Shown here: positions 1-8,594 of the stretch, in pieces | Numbering within the stretch: the first letter of the stretch is position 1 | Layout of the letters: each line of letters opens with the position of its first letter | Assembly (NCBI RefSeq): GCF_900094565.1 | Contig: NZ_FMAF01000014.1 | Coordinates: 62,001-126,000 of the forward strand | Origin: Martinezella lusitana | GTDB lineage: Bacteria > Pseudomonadota > Alphaproteobacteria > Rhizobiales > Rhizobiaceae | Length of the DNA stretch: 64,000 bases | Reading direction: 5' to 3' | Position numbers and translations under genes: made by a program | Notes under the pieces: model-generated | What the model was told of the DNA's origin: nothing | The model's input: the letters and a program-made list of their open reading frames with translations, nothing else | The model's database searches: none

Positions 1-819
1 CACCTTCAGTACCCGCGCATTGGCGCCGGCCGGTACATCCGGCGCGCCTTTCAGCACGCCCGCATGCTTGAGGATATTGCGGATGCCACGTCGGCAGATG
101 GTGAGCGCTTCCTGGCTGACGAGGCCGCCGCCGGCCATCTCGCTGCCGATGACGATCAGGCCCTGCTGGTTGGCTGCCGCAGTCGACGTACGGGTGTCGC
201 CGAGATTGTCGATCATGACGACGGTCGGTGCGCCGAAGGCGAGGGTGGCCCTTATGTTGCGCCGATGCCCCTCCGTCGTCGGAGACGGCTCGATGATGGC
301 GCTTGGGAGGATCATCAGCGACGATCCGCCGGAGTGGAGATCAAGGAAATAGTCCGCGATGGGAAACAGACAATCGTTGACATAGGCGGCAATCTGGCTT
401 GTCAGCGTGCCGTTGAAATCGCCGGGAAAACTGCGGTTGAAATTGAGCCCGTCGATGGGCGATGTCCGCTGGCCGGCCTCGACGGCACGCACGTTGATGG
501 CCGGGATCGCGATGATGCGTCCGGCCACGTCGGCGGGATCGATTTCGCGCAGCAATTCGCCGAGCGCGATCGGCCCTTCATATTCATCGCCATGGTTGCC
601 CGCTTCGATCAGCACCGTCGGCCCGGTACCGTTCTTGACGACGGCGATCGGCACCTGAACGACACCCCAGGCATCGTCATGCGGCGATTGCGGCACGCAG
701 AAATAGCCGATCTGCTTGCCGGAGCGATCGAGATCGACTGAGGTGAAGATGCTGTTGCGACGCGGTGTCAGCGGCTTTCGCTCCGAAGCGCCCGATTTTA
801 CCACACTGAAATTTGTCAT
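1..819 (-). CDS. AstE/AspA-type zinc deacylase, DoeB-like (3' end outside window)
   Basis: The first 273 codons of a succinylglutamate desuccinylase/aspartoacylase-family protein are visible; the gene runs off the left edge. The start is the ATG whose complement lies at 817-819. Family zinc motifs are in order: GNHGDEYE (His and Glu ligands, about residue 80), NFNRSFPG (substrate-binding Asn-Arg) and DLHSGG (third ligand His, about residue 162). Members hydrolyse N-acyl bonds of small amino-acid derivatives; DoeB deacetylates N-acetyl-diaminobutyrate in ectoine breakdown. It is divergent from an IclR regulator that is followed by an M20 deacylase, suggesting one regulated amide-degrading locus. 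The family is clear; the exact substrate is not. Confidence 0.85.
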   Translation of the reverse strand, partial: MTNFSVVKSGASERKPLTPRRNSIFTSVDLDRSGKQIGYFCVPQSPHDDAWGVVQVPIAVVKNGTGPTVLIEAGNHGDEYEGPIALGELLREIDPADVAGRIIAIPAINVRAVEAGQRTSPIDGLNFNRSFPGDFNGTLTSQIAAYVNDCLFPIADYFLDLHSGGSSLMILPSAIIEPSPTTEGHRRNIRATLAFGAPTVVMIDNLGDTRTSTAAANQQGLIVIGSEMAGGGLVSQEALTICRRGIRNILKHAGVLKGAPDVPAGANARVLKV

Positions 820-947
820 GGCGTCCGCTCATCTATCTTGCTGGAGGTATCATGGCGGTTTTATATATGGTGTCAAGTTTGAATATGAAACGAATGACAA
901 GCGCTACTGCAGTTCCTATGGTTGGTGACCCATGGAGGATTCGATTC

Positions 948-1760
948 ATGAGCAATGGTTCCAATGAGGGCGGCAAGCTTTCCTACTCGGCTCCAGCCCT
1001 GACGAAGGGGTTGGAAGTCCTGGAACTGCTTGCCGAGGCCGACACGTCCCTGACGATGAAGGCGATCGCCGACGGCTTGGGCCGTTCGAAGAATGAGATC
1101 TTTCGCATGCTCGTTGCCCTGCAGGAACGCGGATACATAGAGCGCGATGCCGAGACGGATGCCTTTTCGCTGACGGACCGGCTTTTCAAGCTCGGGCTGC
1201 ATACGCCGAGCACCCAGGACCTGATGACGGCGGCGATGCCGGAGCTGTCCACGATCGCGCTGGAAAGCCAGCAGTCGCCCCATCTCGTCGTCATCAGCCA
1301 CGGGCTGACCGTCGTCACCGCCGCCGTGCCCGGCGGCGAGGACATGTCGTTCACGCTGAGGCTGGGTTACGGTCGGCTCGCAACGGATTCAACCTCCGGC
1401 CAGGTGATCCTTGCCTTCCAATCACCCGCCACGGCGAAACGGATCATCGATGAATGCCAGGCGCGCTCAGCCGCACCGATCGACCGCAAGGCGCTGGACA
1501 AGCAGCTGACGGCCATACGCCGAAGAGGCTACGAGCTGCATAACAGCCGTGACTTCGTCGGCATTACGGACATTTGCTGTCCCGTCATCGATGCCGATGG
1601 CAATGCCATCGCGTCGATTATCATCGCCTATATCAATCGTCATACGCGGGAAAGCCGCCACGCCGCCACGCTCAGCGTCCTGCAAGCCGCCTGCGACCGC
1701 ATCTCCGCGCGGCTCTCGCCGCGTCTGCGCTCGCCCAAGGAGATGGGTGCTGGCGGTTGA
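948..1760 (+). CDS. IclR-family transcriptional regulator
   Basis: A 270-residue IclR-type regulator: an N-terminal winged helix (about residues 14-75, with the LTMKAIADGLGRSKNEIFRML segment) and a C-terminal GAF-like effector domain ending in the IclR-typical GITDICCPV and IASIIIAY strands. The ATG at 948 is preferred because GGAGG lies nine bases upstream (934-938) and the encoded start sits just before the HTH; an in-frame start at 813 would add an unrelated tail. It lies between a divergent zinc deacylase and a downstream M20 deacylase 62 bases away, so it probably controls both. The effector is probably a small acid or amide, by family analogy only. Confidence 0.9.
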   Translation: MSNGSNEGGKLSYSAPALTKGLEVLELLAEADTSLTMKAIADGLGRSKNEIFRMLVALQERGYIERDAETDAFSLTDRLFKLGLHTPSTQDLMTAAMPELSTIALESQQSPHLVVISHGLTVVTAAVPGGEDMSFTLRLGYGRLATDSTSGQVILAFQSPATAKRIIDECQARSAAPIDRKALDKQLTAIRRRGYELHNSRDFVGITDICCPVIDADGNAIASIIIAYINRHTRESRHAATLSVLQAACDRISARLSPRLRSPKEMGAGG

Positions 1761-1822
1761 TGCATGTCGAGGCATGTCGCGTCGGTGATATCACGCGATA
1801 GGCCATAGAGAGGATCGACCGG

Positions 1823-3001
1823 ATGAGTGCCGCTGCAGGACATGATCGCATCGAACCGCAAGAGGTTGCGAGCCTGTTGAGCGCCATGGTGTCGATCCCC
1901 AGCATCAATCCCGACTTCCTTCAGCCGAGCTTGCCGGCGGGCTGGTTCGGCGAGGCAAAGCTGGCCACGTTCATCGCCGACTGGTTGAGCCGCGAGGGGA
2001 TCGAGGTCGCGATGGAGGAGGTCCTGCCTGGACGCCCCAATGTCGTCGCCCATCTGCGTGGCCGGCCAGGAGCGCCGGCGATGATCTGGGAAGGGCATAC
2101 CGATACGGTTCAGGTGGAGGGCATGGCGTCGCCCTTCCAGCCGCGCATCGAGGGCACGAGGCTCTATGGCCGAGGTTCCGTCGACGACAAGGGATGCCTC
2201 GCCATGTTCATGCTGGCTATGCGGGCGCTGAAAAGGCGCGGCTGCGGCTGCGATCTCACCTTCGTTGCCGCGATCGATGAAGAGACGACCTTTCGGGGCG
2301 TTCAGCACCATGTGCGTGCTCACCAGCCCTATGATCTCGGCGTTGCCGGCGAGCCGACCAGCCTTGCCATCGTCCGCGCCTGCAAAGGTGTCATTCGCTG
2401 GGTCATCGATGTGCGGGGGCGGGCAGGGCACGCGTCAAAGCCTGAGGACAGCGTCGACGCCTTGGCCGTTGCTGCCGATCTCCTGCACCATCTCCGTGGC
2501 TACATGCGCGCGACCGATCGAACGCATCCGCTGCTTGGCCGTCGCAGCCTGACCTGCACGCTGATGCAGGCGGGCGAAGGAGCAAACACCGTGCCGGGTC
2601 ATGCTTCCTTGACCTTCGACTTCCGCACCCTGCCTGATCAGACCGGTGATGAAGCCTGGCAGGAAATCGCTGACGTGGTGAACGCCTTTGCGCGGGGTCA
2701 TGCCGCCGGCGCCGACATTCTTATGCAGGCTCCGTTCGTCGATTCCGTGTCGATGGAAGTCTCGCGAGATGCGCGCATCGTCCGGGAGCTGTCGGCGGTT
2801 CTCGCTAAGGCGGGTCTGCCTCATGAGGCTATCGGCGTGCCGTTCGGCTCGGATGCCTCCAAGCTTACGCGCGCGGGAACGCCGACCGTGATCTTCGGTC
2901 CCGGCCGGATCGAACAGGCTCACGCCGCCGATGAGCATGTCGACATGGAGGAGGTCGCGCGGGGCGCCGATATCCTCGTCTCGCTGGCAAGCGGGCTCTA
3001 G
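1823..3001 (+). CDS. M20-family metallo-deacylase (ArgE/DapE type)
   Basis: A 392-residue di-zinc hydrolase of the ArgE/DapE group, which removes acyl groups from amino acids. Metal-site motifs are complete: GHTDTVQ (H92, D94), GRGSVDDKG (bridging Asp near 121), DEET (catalytic E153 and ligand E154), GEPTS (E177), and a C-terminal His near 367. The dimerisation insert is present (about 190-300). It follows the IclR gene on the same strand and is convergent with the ABC permease ending at 3008. With the DoeB-like deacylase upstream it suggests stepwise breakdown of an N-acylated amino compound. It could be annotated as acetylornithine deacetylase, but it is not in an arginine-synthesis context. 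Confidence 0.87.
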   Translation: MSAAAGHDRIEPQEVASLLSAMVSIPSINPDFLQPSLPAGWFGEAKLATFIADWLSREGIEVAMEEVLPGRPNVVAHLRGRPGAPAMIWEGHTDTVQVEGMASPFQPRIEGTRLYGRGSVDDKGCLAMFMLAMRALKRRGCGCDLTFVAAIDEETTFRGVQHHVRAHQPYDLGVAGEPTSLAIVRACKGVIRWVIDVRGRAGHASKPEDSVDALAVAADLLHHLRGYMRATDRTHPLLGRRSLTCTLMQAGEGANTVPGHASLTFDFRTLPDQTGDEAWQEIADVVNAFARGHAAGADILMQAPFVDSVSMEVSRDARIVRELSAVLAKAGLPHEAIGVPFGSDASKLTRAGTPTVIFGPGRIEQAHAADEHVDMEEVARGADILVSLASGL

Positions 3002-3007
3002 CCGCGC

Positions 3008-3829
3008 CTAGCCCTTGACCGCACCTGCCGTCATCGAGCCGGACAGCTGCCGATACATCACGATACCGAGCAGCGCCGGCGGCAATGCTCCGAGGATCAT
3101 GACCGCCGATGCCATGCCCCACTGCACGCCGCCGCCGCTGGCGGCAAAGAAGAAGGAGGCGCCGACGGTCATAGGCACGGCGCGGCTGGTCGTCAGCATC
3201 AGCCCGAAGAGAAACTCGTTCCAGGCGGTGATGAAGCCGAAGATGAAGGTGGTTACAAGCGTCGGGCGGATCACCGGGCGAATGATACGGATCATGATGT
3301 CGAAGACGCTTGCTCCATCGACGGTCGCGGCCTCGTCGAGCTCCACCGGCACGTCTGATATCGCGTTGACCAGCATCACCAGAGCCAGTGGAATGTTGAC
3401 GATCGTGAAGATGAGGCCGAGGCCGATCTGCGTGTCGAGCAGGCCGAACCATTGATACATCATATAAAGCGGGATCGCGAAGACGATCAGGGGAACGGCG
3501 CGAAGGTTGATGACGAGCGGAAGCAAGAGCTTTTGGCCGGTCTCGCTGCGCGCGATCACATAGGCCGCAGGGAAGGCGAGCAGGATCGCAAGGGTCGTGC
3601 CGATGAGGGCAGCTGCGGTGCTGTTGGCGAGATAGAGGAAGATGTTGAAGCGCTCGGTTTCCGTCAGCACCTTCAGATAATTGTCGAGGGTCGGTTGCTC
3701 GATCCATAGGCCGGGATTGCCGGCGATCTCGCGCGTCGTCTTGAACGAGGTGATAAGGGTGACGAGGACGGGGAAGTTCATGGCAAAAACCACGAGGCCA
3801 TAGACGATCCAGCGCAGCGACTTAAGCAT
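3008..3829 (-). CDS. CUT1 sugar ABC permease, MalG type
   Basis: A 273-residue inner-membrane permease with six hydrophobic segments and the cytoplasmic EAA loop (about residues 166-189, EAATVDGAS then RPVIRP) that contacts the ATPase. It is the last gene of the GntR/NanE-ROK/binding-protein/permease operon, one base after the partner permease's stop. With that partner and the binding protein it should import the sugar or amino sugar used by the NanE-ROK enzyme. No ATP-binding subunit follows: the next gene is the convergent M20 hydrolase, so an ATPase must come from elsewhere. Confidence 0.92.
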   Translation of the reverse strand: MLKSLRWIVYGLVVFAMNFPVLVTLITSFKTTREIAGNPGLWIEQPTLDNYLKVLTETERFNIFLYLANSTAAALIGTTLAILLAFPAAYVIARSETGQKLLLPLVINLRAVPLIVFAIPLYMMYQWFGLLDTQIGLGLIFTIVNIPLALVMLVNAISDVPVELDEAATVDGASVFDIMIRIIRPVIRPTLVTTFIFGFITAWNEFLFGLMLTTSRAVPMTVGASFFFAASGGGVQWGMASAVMILGALPPALLGIVMYRQLSGSMTAGAVKG

Positions 3830-3830
3830 C

Positions 3831-4697
3831 CTATCTTTTCCTTCGGGCGCTCAGCCAGTTCAAGCCGTAGAGGACCAGCAGCGAGCTGATGAACAGCACG
3901 ACGGAGGCCGCTACCGCCTTGCCGATGGCGCCTTCCTTGAAGAAGGCCTGGTAGATGTAGATCGAAAGCGACGTCGTCGATCCGCCGGCGCCGCTGCCGG
4001 TCAATGCATAGACGTTGTCGAAAACGCGGAAGCCGTCGATGAAGCGTATGAAGAAGGCGACCGTCAGCGTTGGAAGCATCAGCGGCAGGTCGATGCGCCA
4101 CAGCCGCTGCAGGCCCGTGGCGCCGTCGAGGGCGGCCGCCTCGTGGACGTCTTCGGGAATGGCGATATAGGCGACGTAAAAAAGCAGGAAGGCGAATGGC
4201 GTCCATTGCAGCACTTCGATCACGATGAGCGTGCGAAAGGCATTCGCATAATCGAGGAAGGCCGGGCTGTCGCCGAACCATTCGAACAGGTAATAGGGCA
4301 CCGGTCCGGCGAATTCATGCAGCACGAGGCGGTACATCAGGCCGACCATGGCGGGCGCGACCATCAGCGGCAGCATCAAGGGTGCCATCAGTACCGGCCG
4401 TGCCGACAGGAGCGGCTTTAGGAAAATCGCTAGGAAAAGGCCGAGCAGGCACTCCGAAACCGCCGTGATGATGCCAAAGCGCAGCGAGAACCATACCGAT
4501 TGCCAAAATGCCGCGTCCGTCAGGGCCGCGGCATAGTTGCCGAAGCCACTGATCTGAGGGCTGCGCAGCGTTTCGAATGAGACCGTGGAGACGGAATAGA
4601 GAAGATTGAGAAGTGCCGGAAAGCCGAGGAACAGCAGAAGAAACCCGACAAGCGGTGCCAGGTAGAGCCTGCCTTCGGCGCGTTTTACGAGAGCCAT
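3831..4697 (-). CDS. CUT1 sugar ABC permease, MalF type
   Basis: A 288-residue permease beginning MALVKRAEGR, with six membrane segments and an EAA loop (HEAAALDGATG...LPLMLP, about residues 185-210). An in-frame ATG at 4736 exists, but it falls inside a perfect 11-bp hairpin (4713-4742) and would add an unconserved tail, so 4697 is preferred although its ribosome binding site is weak. It pairs with the MalG-type permease downstream as a heterodimeric channel. It follows the binding-protein gene across a hairpin-bearing gap that may lower permease expression relative to the binding protein. Confidence 0.9.
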   Translation of the reverse strand: MALVKRAEGRLYLAPLVGFLLLFLGFPALLNLLYSVSTVSFETLRSPQISGFGNYAAALTDAAFWQSVWFSLRFGIITAVSECLLGLFLAIFLKPLLSARPVLMAPLMLPLMVAPAMVGLMYRLVLHEFAGPVPYYLFEWFGDSPAFLDYANAFRTLIVIEVLQWTPFAFLLFYVAYIAIPEDVHEAAALDGATGLQRLWRIDLPLMLPTLTVAFFIRFIDGFRVFDNVYALTGSGAGGSTTSLSIYIYQAFFKEGAIGKAVAASVVLFISSLLVLYGLNWLSARRKR

Positions 4698-4712
4698 ATT
4701 GTCAGCCACAGC

Positions 4713-4742
4713 GGCCGGATGCCGTAGAGCCGGCATCCGGCC
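4713..4742 (-). terminator. Intercistronic hairpin after binding-protein gene
   Basis: A perfect 11-bp stem (4713-4723 with 4732-4742) and an 8-base loop, without a following T-run. It sits between the CUT1 binding protein and the first permease. It looks like an mRNA-stabilising or attenuating hairpin rather than a full terminator, as between malE and malF in enterics. Confidence 0.6.
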
Positions 4743-4748
4743 CTGTCC

Positions 4749-6077
4749 CTATTTTTTCAACAGATCCTGCATGCCTGCCTTGGTGTGGGCAAGCGCATCC
4801 TCAAGGCTCTGCTGGCCGGACCAGTAGCCGGTGAATTCCTTGGCCTGCAGTTCGTACACAGAAAGCGCCTTTGCGGAGGTGGCGCCTGTCATCACGTAGC
4901 CGTATTTGCTGGCAAATTCGCCGAGCTTGACCAGATCAGGACGTTCCTTGGCCACCTTGGTGACGACATCAGGCGTCAGGGCGGGGGAGCCACCGGCACG
5001 GGCATAGGCAAGGGCCGCGTCCTCCGAGGACAGCCATTTGAGGAACTTGATGGCGCCTTCCTTATTCCTGGCGTTCTTGTTCAGGCCGAGGCCGAGACCG
5101 TGGATATGGTCGGCGCGTCCATTCGGCCCGGCCGGCGGCGCGACCATGCCGGTGACATCGGCCACCACAGGCGACTTCTTCACATCGGTGAGTTCGGCCG
5201 CGGCCGCATTCCATTGCAGCGCGGTCGCTGCCTGCCCGGAACTATAGGCGGCATTGGTCTCGGCATATTCGTAGCTCAGTGAATCCTTCGGCGAAGCGCC
5301 GGCGTCATAGAGTGTCTTGTAGAGCGTGAGGCCGGTCTTGTAGGCATCGGAATCGACAGTGACGTTGCCGCTCGCGTCCGTCCAGTCGCCGCCATAGGAG
5401 CGCGGCAGGGATTGGAACACCATCATGTTGAAGAGGAGGTTCTTCATCTGCAGCACGGTGCCGTAGCGCACCGGGCTTTGGCGGTTCACCTGCTTGCTGA
5501 AATAGAGTGCGGTCGCCGCCCAGTCATCCCACGTCCAGTCATCCGGCTGCTTGGGCGCAAGCTCCTTGCCGAGATACTTCTTTGAAATCTCGGCATATTT
5601 GGCCTTGGCATCAGGGTCGGCGATAAGCGCGTCGATGAGATCCTTGCGGTAGTACATGAAGTGCAGTGAGAGGTCAGTCGGCACACCATATTGCTTGCCG
5701 TCGAACTGCATCGTCTTCAGCACGGCGTCGCCGAAAACCTTCGGCGCGTCGGCATTGAGTTCGATCGGCTCCATGTAGGGTGCATAACGGCCGATCGAAT
5801 AGGTCGCCACGAGATTGACATCGAAGGCATTCGAGCCGGCGGCCATATCGGCCTGCAGCTTGTCGAAGAAGCCGTCGCGATTGAAGAACAGAAGTTCGAT
5901 CTTGTCGGCATCCGCCGCCGTCTTGTTGTAAAGGTCGGTGGTGGCGCGCAGTGCCGTTTCCTCCGAACCACCAGGCCAGCCGAGTACGACCACCTTGGCG
6001 TTCGCCAAGCCCGGAAGCGCTGCCGCTGATAGCACAAGGGCGAGCACTGCGGACGATATGTGCTTGAATTTCATCAT
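4749..6077 (-). CDS. CUT1 periplasmic sugar-binding protein (SBP family 1)
   Basis: A 442-residue extracellular solute-binding protein. The Sec signal peptide starts MMKFKHISS with a hydrophobic stretch and a cleavage site after GLANA. The mature part has family 1 features (YGVPTDLS near 155, WTWDDW, then the GLGLNKNARNKEGAIKFLKWL segment near 340). The start at 6077 is chosen because AAGGGA lies just upstream; longer in-frame starts encode an Arg/Ser-rich tail. It is third in the operon after the GntR and NanE-ROK genes. The likely ligand is an amino sugar such as N-acetylmannosamine or sialic acid, inferred only from the neighbouring enzyme. Confidence 0.9.
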   Translation of the reverse strand: MMKFKHISSAVLALVLSAAALPGLANAKVVVLGWPGGSEETALRATTDLYNKTAADADKIELLFFNRDGFFDKLQADMAAGSNAFDVNLVATYSIGRYAPYMEPIELNADAPKVFGDAVLKTMQFDGKQYGVPTDLSLHFMYYRKDLIDALIADPDAKAKYAEISKKYLGKELAPKQPDDWTWDDWAATALYFSKQVNRQSPVRYGTVLQMKNLLFNMMVFQSLPRSYGGDWTDASGNVTVDSDAYKTGLTLYKTLYDAGASPKDSLSYEYAETNAAYSSGQAATALQWNAAAAELTDVKKSPVVADVTGMVAPPAGPNGRADHIHGLGLGLNKNARNKEGAIKFLKWLSSEDAALAYARAGGSPALTPDVVTKVAKERPDLVKLGEFASKYGYVMTGATSAKALSVYELQAKEFTGYWSGQQSLEDALAHTKAGMQDLLKK

Positions 6078-6123
6078 TGTTCCCTTTCCTTTATCGTTGT
6101 TTCTTGAATCGAATTGGGTCCGT

Positions 6124-7638
6124 CTACCCGTTGCGGCTGGCAAGATCCGCCGCGCCGATGATGCCGGCGCGTGGGCCGAGGCTTGCGGCGACCAGATGCG
6201 GCGCGAGGTGCGGCGGGAGCGCCACGAGATGCGCGCTGATGGCGTCGAGATAGCCGGATGACAGACCAATGCCGCCGCCGATGACGATGCGTTTCGGGGC
6301 AAACATCATCTGAATGTCGCGGCACAGGAGCGCGACGCGCAGCGCCGATTGCGCGACGATCGTCTGCGCCCAGGCCGCGCCGTTGCGAGCGTGCTCGAAG
6401 ATCTCGGGCGCCTCGGCCTGATGTCCGCTACGAGCGGCCTCGGTTGCCATCCAGCGGCCGGAAGCGACATCCTCGAGTGGAGCTTCGCCGAGCGTCGGGC
6501 TGCGTAGCAGGCCGAAATGGCCAGCAAGACCGAGCAGGGGGCTTCCGTTGATGACGACACCGCCGCCGATGCCGGTGGATATGGTCAGGAACACCGTATC
6601 CTCGTTGCCGCCGGCGCCGAACCTGTGCTCGCCCCAGGCTGCGGCCTGGGCATCGTTGACGGCAAAGGCGGGTTTGCCGAACAATTTGCTTGCCTGCGCG
6701 ACGAGCGGGTAGCCATCGGGGATCGCGAGCGTTGCGGGATTGAGTGCCGACCAGCGCCCTTCGTCGATAAGGCCGGTTACGGCAATACCGACACGCTCGT
6801 ATCGGCCGCTCCAATGCTTGGCCTGTTCGGCGATGGCAGCCAGCCAATCGTCGGGACCCGCTTCCCGACTGGTGGCAATGGTTGCCTCGGCCAGCACCTG
6901 CACGCCGCGTACCAGGGCCGTAAGTGTCTTCGTGCCGCCGATATCGATCGCAAGCGTCGCCGCGTCGCGCTGCGAGAAGGCGGTCGAAACGGCGTCGTGG
7001 AACCATGATGTCACGTGCTCGGTGCGCGTGATCGCCGATCCGACGACAACAGCACAGGCGCCGGCGCGCACGGCGTCGGCCGCCTGCTGCGGGGTGCGGA
7101 TGCGGCCTTCGGCAATGACATAGGGTGTCAGTTGCCGCATGGCGGCGATCAGCGCGATATCCGGCTCCGCCGGTTCGGGGCCGCCGACATAGCCCGACAT
7201 GGTCGAGCCGACGAAATCGGCGCCGGCGGCCAGCGCCCGTTTCGCATCGTCCAGGCAGGAGCAATCGGCCATGGAGAGCAGGCCCCTGGCCTTGATGGCC
7301 GCCAGAAGCGCCTCGATAGTTGCTGGGCGAGGCCGATCCGTGGCGTCGAAGGCGATAATATCGGCACCCGCATCGGCGAGCGCCTCGACATCGGCGATGA
7401 AGGGTGTGATGCGCACCGGACTGTCATCGAGATCGCGCTTGACGATGCCGATGATCGGCGCGTCGACGGCTGATCTGACTGCGGCGACATAGGCTGATGA
7501 TTCGATGCGCAGGGCTCGCGCGCCGGCTGCGAGTGCCGCGCGCGCAAAGCCGGCCACGAAAACAGCCTCGTCCATCGCGCCATCGGGCACGGGCTGGCAG
7601 GAGACGATAAGACTTAGATTGAGATCTTCCTTGCGCAT
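6124..7638 (-). CDS. Bifunctional NanE epimerase - ROK kinase fusion
   Basis: A 504-residue fusion. Residues 1-225 are an N-acetylmannosamine-6-phosphate 2-epimerase (NanE) TIM barrel: SCQPVP near 13, GIVKRD (K68) and VIAEGRI (E177) match the catalytic Lys and Glu of the family. Residues 229-500 are a ROK sugar kinase with DIGGTKT (232-238), VNDAQAAAWGE and STGIGGG. Together they would phosphorylate ManNAc and epimerise ManNAc-6-P to GlcNAc-6-P. The ROK half lacks the usual CxCGxxGC zinc motif after GHFG. The ATG at 7638 is preferred over one at 7662 because AAAGGGG lies at proper spacing. It follows the GntR gene. Confidence 0.92.
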   Translation of the reverse strand: MRKEDLNLSLIVSCQPVPDGAMDEAVFVAGFARAALAAGARALRIESSAYVAAVRSAVDAPIIGIVKRDLDDSPVRITPFIADVEALADAGADIIAFDATDRPRPATIEALLAAIKARGLLSMADCSCLDDAKRALAAGADFVGSTMSGYVGGPEPAEPDIALIAAMRQLTPYVIAEGRIRTPQQAADAVRAGACAVVVGSAITRTEHVTSWFHDAVSTAFSQRDAATLAIDIGGTKTLTALVRGVQVLAEATIATSREAGPDDWLAAIAEQAKHWSGRYERVGIAVTGLIDEGRWSALNPATLAIPDGYPLVAQASKLFGKPAFAVNDAQAAAWGEHRFGAGGNEDTVFLTISTGIGGGVVINGSPLLGLAGHFGLLRSPTLGEAPLEDVASGRWMATEAARSGHQAEAPEIFEHARNGAAWAQTIVAQSALRVALLCRDIQMMFAPKRIVIGGGIGLSSGYLDAISAHLVALPPHLAPHLVAASLGPRAGIIGAADLASRNG

Positions 7639-7687
7639 TCGGCACCCCTTTCGAAGGGTCACGATAGAGCAAGGTCACCAGAAAGCA

Positions 7688-7709
7688 ACCGGTTTTAAAC
7701 TGGTATTAT
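7688..7709. promoter_or_regulatory. Candidate GntR operator upstream of nanE-ROK
   Basis: A 17-bp near-palindrome (7688-7704, one mismatch between 8-base arms) is followed by ACTGGTATTAT (7699-7709). The same 11-mer recurs upstream of the GntR gene at 8507-8517. Read on the minus strand it contains a GATAAT -10-like box. It overlaps the GntR stop codon. Confidence 0.5.
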
Positions 7710-8452
7710 CTCTGGAGCTCGAAGACGAAGTCGTAGACCTCACCCTTGTAGCGCGTCTCGCAATATTCGACGATCTCTCCATCGGCGAGAAAGCAGCGGC
7801 GTTCCGTCGTCAGGATCGGTGCGCCCGGCTCGCAGCGCAGATGCTGTGCATCTTCAGGAGAAGCGGCCCGCGCCCGCATTCTCTGGACGGCGCGCAGGGG
7901 CAGAAAGCCGCGCTGGGCAAGAGCTTCGTAGAGGGAATCGCCAACGGACGAAGGTGAGGGAAGAAAGCGTACGGGCACGGCCGCGTGCTCCACCGCAATC
8001 GGTGCGCCATCGGCGGTCCGTACCCTGCGCATGCGCAGGACTTGCGCGTTTGCGGAGATGCCGAGCGCCATCATTTCAGCCGGGGAAGGCCGGGTTAACT
8101 GCTTGGAAAGCCAGATGCATCCAGGCTCCATTCCGCGCGCCCGCAGATCTTCTGAGAAGCTGGTCAGCGTGGAAAGCGATTTTTCGACCCGGGAGCCGAT
8201 TTCGCTGCGTGCGCCTTGCCGCCGGCTCACCATGCCCTCCTCTTCCAGCATGGCGAGTGCCTTGCGGACTGTCACGCGCGACAGCGACAGGGCCTCGGCG
8301 AGTGACCGTTCGCCTGGCAGAGCCGAGCCGGACTTGAAGGCGTGGTTGCGAATGGCGGTTTCGATCGCCGTCTTGAGCTGCTTGTACAGCGGCATCCCCG
8401 GCGCGCCGGCTGCGAACTCCCTCCTGACCAGGTCGATGATATCAGTCGCCAA
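7706..8452 (-). CDS. GntR-family (HutC/UTRA) transcriptional regulator
   Basis: An N-terminal GntR winged helix (GERSLAEALSLSRVTVRKAL, then EEEGMVSRRQG) and a C-terminal UTRA ligand-binding domain (about residues 85-245, RMRRVRTADGAPIAVEH and CETRYKGEVYDF). UTRA regulators commonly sense phosphorylated sugars or amino sugars, which fits the NanE-ROK gene downstream. I prefer a TTG start at 8452 because GGGAAGG lies six bases upstream; an in-frame GTG at 8476 lacks a ribosome binding site. It heads the minus-strand operon and probably regulates itself through the 8507 site. Confidence 0.88.
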   Translation of the reverse strand: MATDIIDLVRREFAAGAPGMPLYKQLKTAIETAIRNHAFKSGSALPGERSLAEALSLSRVTVRKALAMLEEEGMVSRRQGARSEIGSRVEKSLSTLTSFSEDLRARGMEPGCIWLSKQLTRPSPAEMMALGISANAQVLRMRRVRTADGAPIAVEHAAVPVRFLPSPSSVGDSLYEALAQRGFLPLRAVQRMRARAASPEDAQHLRCEPGAPILTTERRCFLADGEIVEYCETRYKGEVYDFVFELQR

Positions 8453-8506
8453 GGCAAACCTTCCCTTCGATCGCACGACTAGGAGCGAAATTTCGTCCTG
8501 TCCGAT

Positions 8507-8518
8507 ACTGGTATTATA
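8507..8518 (-). promoter_or_regulatory. GntR operator overlapping a TATAAT -10 box
   Basis: The 11-mer ACTGGTATTAT (8507-8517) matches the one at 7699-7709. On the minus strand it overlaps a consensus TATAAT (plus-strand ATTATA 8513-8518), 55 bases upstream of the GntR start. This placement suits autorepression. Confidence 0.5.
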
Positions 8519-8594
8519 CTGTACGGCTTTTTGCGATCTGTCGAGCGAGGAAAAGAGTGATACGGACGCCAGGTGGGCCGCAATGAGGGCTGCC

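Noticed and set aside
64..741. Long plus-strand frame opposite the deacylase
   Set aside because: The minus-strand frame shows clear zinc-enzyme motifs; the plus frame is His/Asp/Arg-rich antisense sequence of high-GC coding DNA.
820..947. IclR operator search in the divergent spacer
   Set aside because: Only a weak, offset GTTT/AAAC symmetry was seen near 880-896; not enough to call an operator.
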